In this document: positions 62,579 through 64,000 of the stretch, piece after piece | Layout of the letters: every line of letters starts with the position of its first letter | Position numbering within the stretch: position 1 is the first letter of the stretch | From: Spirochaetia bacterium | Lineage (GTDB): Bacteria > Spirochaetota > Leptospiria > Turneriellales > JAOUOS01 | NCBI GenBank assembly: GCA_029880265.1 | Contig: JAOUOT010000006.1 | Location: forward strand, 1-64,000 | Length of the DNA stretch: 64,000 nt | Direction of reading: 5' to 3' | Program-made: the position numbers and the translations under genes | The notes under the pieces: model-generated | Seen by the model: the letters and a program-made list of their open reading frames with translations, nothing else | What the model was told of the DNA's origin: nothing | The model's database searches: none

Positions 62579-62592
62579 TTTCGAGCGTCAGA

Positions 62593-62997
62593 TTACAAAT
62601 TAATTTTTTCATATTCAGCATAAAGGAACGCTTCTTCTTTATTTATTCTTGTTTTCAATGCCGCGATAAGAGCGCCTAATTCTTTAGCGAATTCTACATC
62701 GGCATTTTCAATATTTTTATATTTTTCAAAAAAATCAATAGCCATTCCCGATACCATGGCCATGTCTTGAGCAAACAATTCGAGTTTCTCTTTTAAATCT
62801 ATATGGTTTTCGGCATGCGCGGTTAATTCAGGATATAAACGGCTGTCTTCTTTTTCTAAATGAGACAACAATAAATTTTCAATTTCATGCACTTTTTCGC
62901 GGCCGGCTTTGGTTGTAATTCCTAAATTTTTTACCGTCTCAAGCGTTTCTAAAAGCAGCTTGTGTTCCGATTTTAATTCTGTTATTAATTGAGACAA
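62593..62997 (-). CDS. Hemerythrin-like HHE-domain protein
   Basis: The open frame reaches a TTG at 63057, but its first 20 residues look unlike a protein start. A TTG at 62997, preceded by AAAGGA, gives about 134 residues beginning with SQLITELKSEHKLLLETLE, as in the family. HHE four-helix-bundle ligands are visible: H near the start (SEHKLL), HLEKEDSRLYP, and a C-terminal EEAFLY, with LHE-like patterns in each helix. Such proteins bind a diiron site and oxygen or nitric oxide. Some of the expected histidines are replaced (NKEE instead of NKHE-type), so iron binding is unsure. Confidence 0.7.
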   Translation of the reverse strand: MSQLITELKSEHKLLLETLETVKNLGITTKAGREKVHEIENLLLSHLEKEDSRLYPELTAHAENHIDLKEKLELFAQDMAMVSGMAIDFFEKYKNIENADVEFAKELGALIAALKTRINKEEAFLYAEYEKINL

Positions 62998-63102
62998 TTT
63001 TATGAAGTTTCCTTTTAATTTTTTTAATCTTATATAATATACTAAATATAAGACCAATTGAATATTTCTTCAGAAGTCGTAAAGAGATATTATTAAGAGA
63101 AA

Positions 63103-64000
63103 TCAATCATATCTCAGAAATTCAACGATTTTCTTGGGAAGCTTTTGCAAAGGCAGTACTTCGTTAACTCCGCCTCTTTTTATGGCTTCTGCGGGCATTC
63201 CGAAAACTATGCATGAAATTTCATCTTGAGCGATACAGTAAGAACCCGATTCATGCATCTCAAGCATACCTGACGCGCCGTCGTCGCCCATGCCGGTCAT
63301 AATGATGCCAAGCGCGTTTTTGCCCGCTTCTCTCGCTACAGAACGAAAAAGGACGTCTACAGACGGTCTGTGGCGGCTAACCGGCGGCCCGTCTTGCACC
63401 GTTACGCGATATTGCGCGCCGCTTCTTTTTAATATCATATGAAAATTTCCCGGGGCAATTAAAACTCTGCCCGGTATTACCCTGTCGCCGTCTTCGGCTT
63501 CTTTAACTTCTACTTCAGATATTGAATTAAGTCTTTGCGCGAAAGCAAGAGTAAATTTTTCGGGCATATGTTGAACGATAATGATTCCGGGCGATACTCT
63601 CGGCAGTCTGGTAAGAATAAATTCAAGCGCCTGCGTGCCCCCTGTAGATGCGCCAATGGCCACAACCTGATCGGTTGTTTTTTCCATTGCTGTTGATGAC
63701 ATTTTAGGCGGTAATATTGCGTCTGCGCTAAGTTTAGGCTCTGTTATCAGTTTATTTATAGTTTTAATTTTGTTAACTTTCGCCTGGGCAGCCCCTTTTA
63801 CCGAATCAATGAGCCTTTTTTTTGAATCTTCAAGAAATCCTTTCAGGCCCAAAGTAGGCTTTGTTATAATTTCAACGGCTCCGTTTGATACCGCCTGCAT
63901 GGTAACTTCAGCGCCCTCAACCGTAAGAGTAGAGCATATCACAACTGGCGTAGGTTTTTCTGCCATTATTTTCTTTAAGAATGTAATGCCATCCATGCGG
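63103..64000 (-). CDS. cheB: Chemotaxis response regulator methylesterase CheB, 3' part
   Basis: The frame is open to the window edge; the ATG at 63996 lies inside (MDGITFL is part of the usual [10 protein letters not shown] of the receiver), so the first ~60 residues are outside. The end of the receiver is visible ([27 protein letters not shown]), then a long linker, and the methylesterase domain from about residue 110: catalytic serine in GASTGG, histidine in QHMP, aspartate in [12 protein letters not shown]. CheB demethylates chemoreceptors and is activated by CheA. It implies a chemotaxis locus just beyond the window. Confidence 0.95.
   Translation of the reverse strand, partial: RMDGITFLKKIMAEKPTPVVICSTLTVEGAEVTMQAVSNGAVEIITKPTLGLKGFLEDSKKRLIDSVKGAAQAKVNKIKTINKLITEPKLSADAILPPKMSSTAMEKTTDQVVAIGASTGGTQALEFILTRLPRVSPGIIIVQHMPEKFTLAFAQRLNSISEVEVKEAEDGDRVIPGRVLIAPGNFHMILKRSGAQYRVTVQDGPPVSRHRPSVDVLFRSVAREAGKNALGIIMTGMGDDGASGMLEMHESGSYCIAQDEISCIVFGMPAEAIKRGGVNEVLPLQKLPKKIVEFLRYD

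Noticed and set aside
1-64000. CRISPR arrays, insertion sequences, prophage, tRNA and rRNA genes
   Set aside because: No regularly spaced repeats, transposase or integrase motifs, cloverleaf or rRNA-like sequence was found by eye.

Overview
The window is a densely packed, AT-rich bacterial chromosome segment with about 60 genes on both strands. It shows no rRNA, tRNA, CRISPR, integrase or transposase. The cell is clearly diderm and makes LPS: LptD, an LptE-like protein, several signal-peptide beta-barrels, an Omp85-type barrel, TonB/ExbB/ExbD and a LolCDE-like transporter are all present. Relaxed lipoboxes, a STAS regulator, a SpoIIE-type phosphatase, a VKOR-DsbA fusion and a chemotaxis gene fit a spirochaete or a related uncultured lineage. 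This placement is an inference and no marker in the window settles it.

Layout. 1-0.8 kb: 3' end of a delta-60-repeat protein. 0.9-3.6 kb: TrpB2-type tryptophan synthase beta and an APC amino-acid permease. 3.6-7.1 kb: a three-gene cassette (RecA-like protein without a Walker A lysine, a 90-residue helical protein, and a divergent family-B DNA polymerase) preceded by an intergenic element repeated at 57.3 kb. 7.2-16.4 kb, all minus strand: SDR, barrel, Fn3-like lipoprotein, two MshEN-like/MORN proteins, then a TetR/LolA-like/barrel/ABC transporter operon. 16.5-26.7 kb: STAS protein, ttcA-nadC, lptD, rlmN, an OppBC-like permease pair, lptE-DUF4159, and a barrel protein. 26.9-32 kb: rpsO-pnp-M16 peptidase and a compact UvrD-like helicase.

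32-43.9 kb, minus strand: membrane protein-recN, Omp85 barrel, aroK-aroE, VKOR-DsbA, dnaA, a LysM/M23 peptidase and two unknowns. 44-51.5 kb, plus strand: ligA, a lipoprotein, exbB-exbD-exbD-tonB, a frameshifted SpoIIE phosphatase gene, a saccharopine-dehydrogenase remnant and an unknown membrane protein. 51.6-55.5 kb: asd and dapD (diaminopimelate route) meeting tail to tail, then nuoI and nuoG. 55.6-60.8 kb: TreT-like glycosyltransferase and OtsA-OtsB fusion, divergent across a 561-bp gap, then pyrB. 61-64 kb: hybrid histidine kinase, hemerythrin-like protein and the C-terminal part of CheB.

Most of the window is housekeeping: DNA replication and repair, RNA turnover, envelope assembly, and amino-acid, NAD and pyrimidine synthesis. 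The most unusual parts are the PolB/RecA-like cassette with its duplicated upstream element, the MshEN-MORN paralogues, the TetR-linked Lol-like export operon, and the decayed stretch at 50-50.8 kb.
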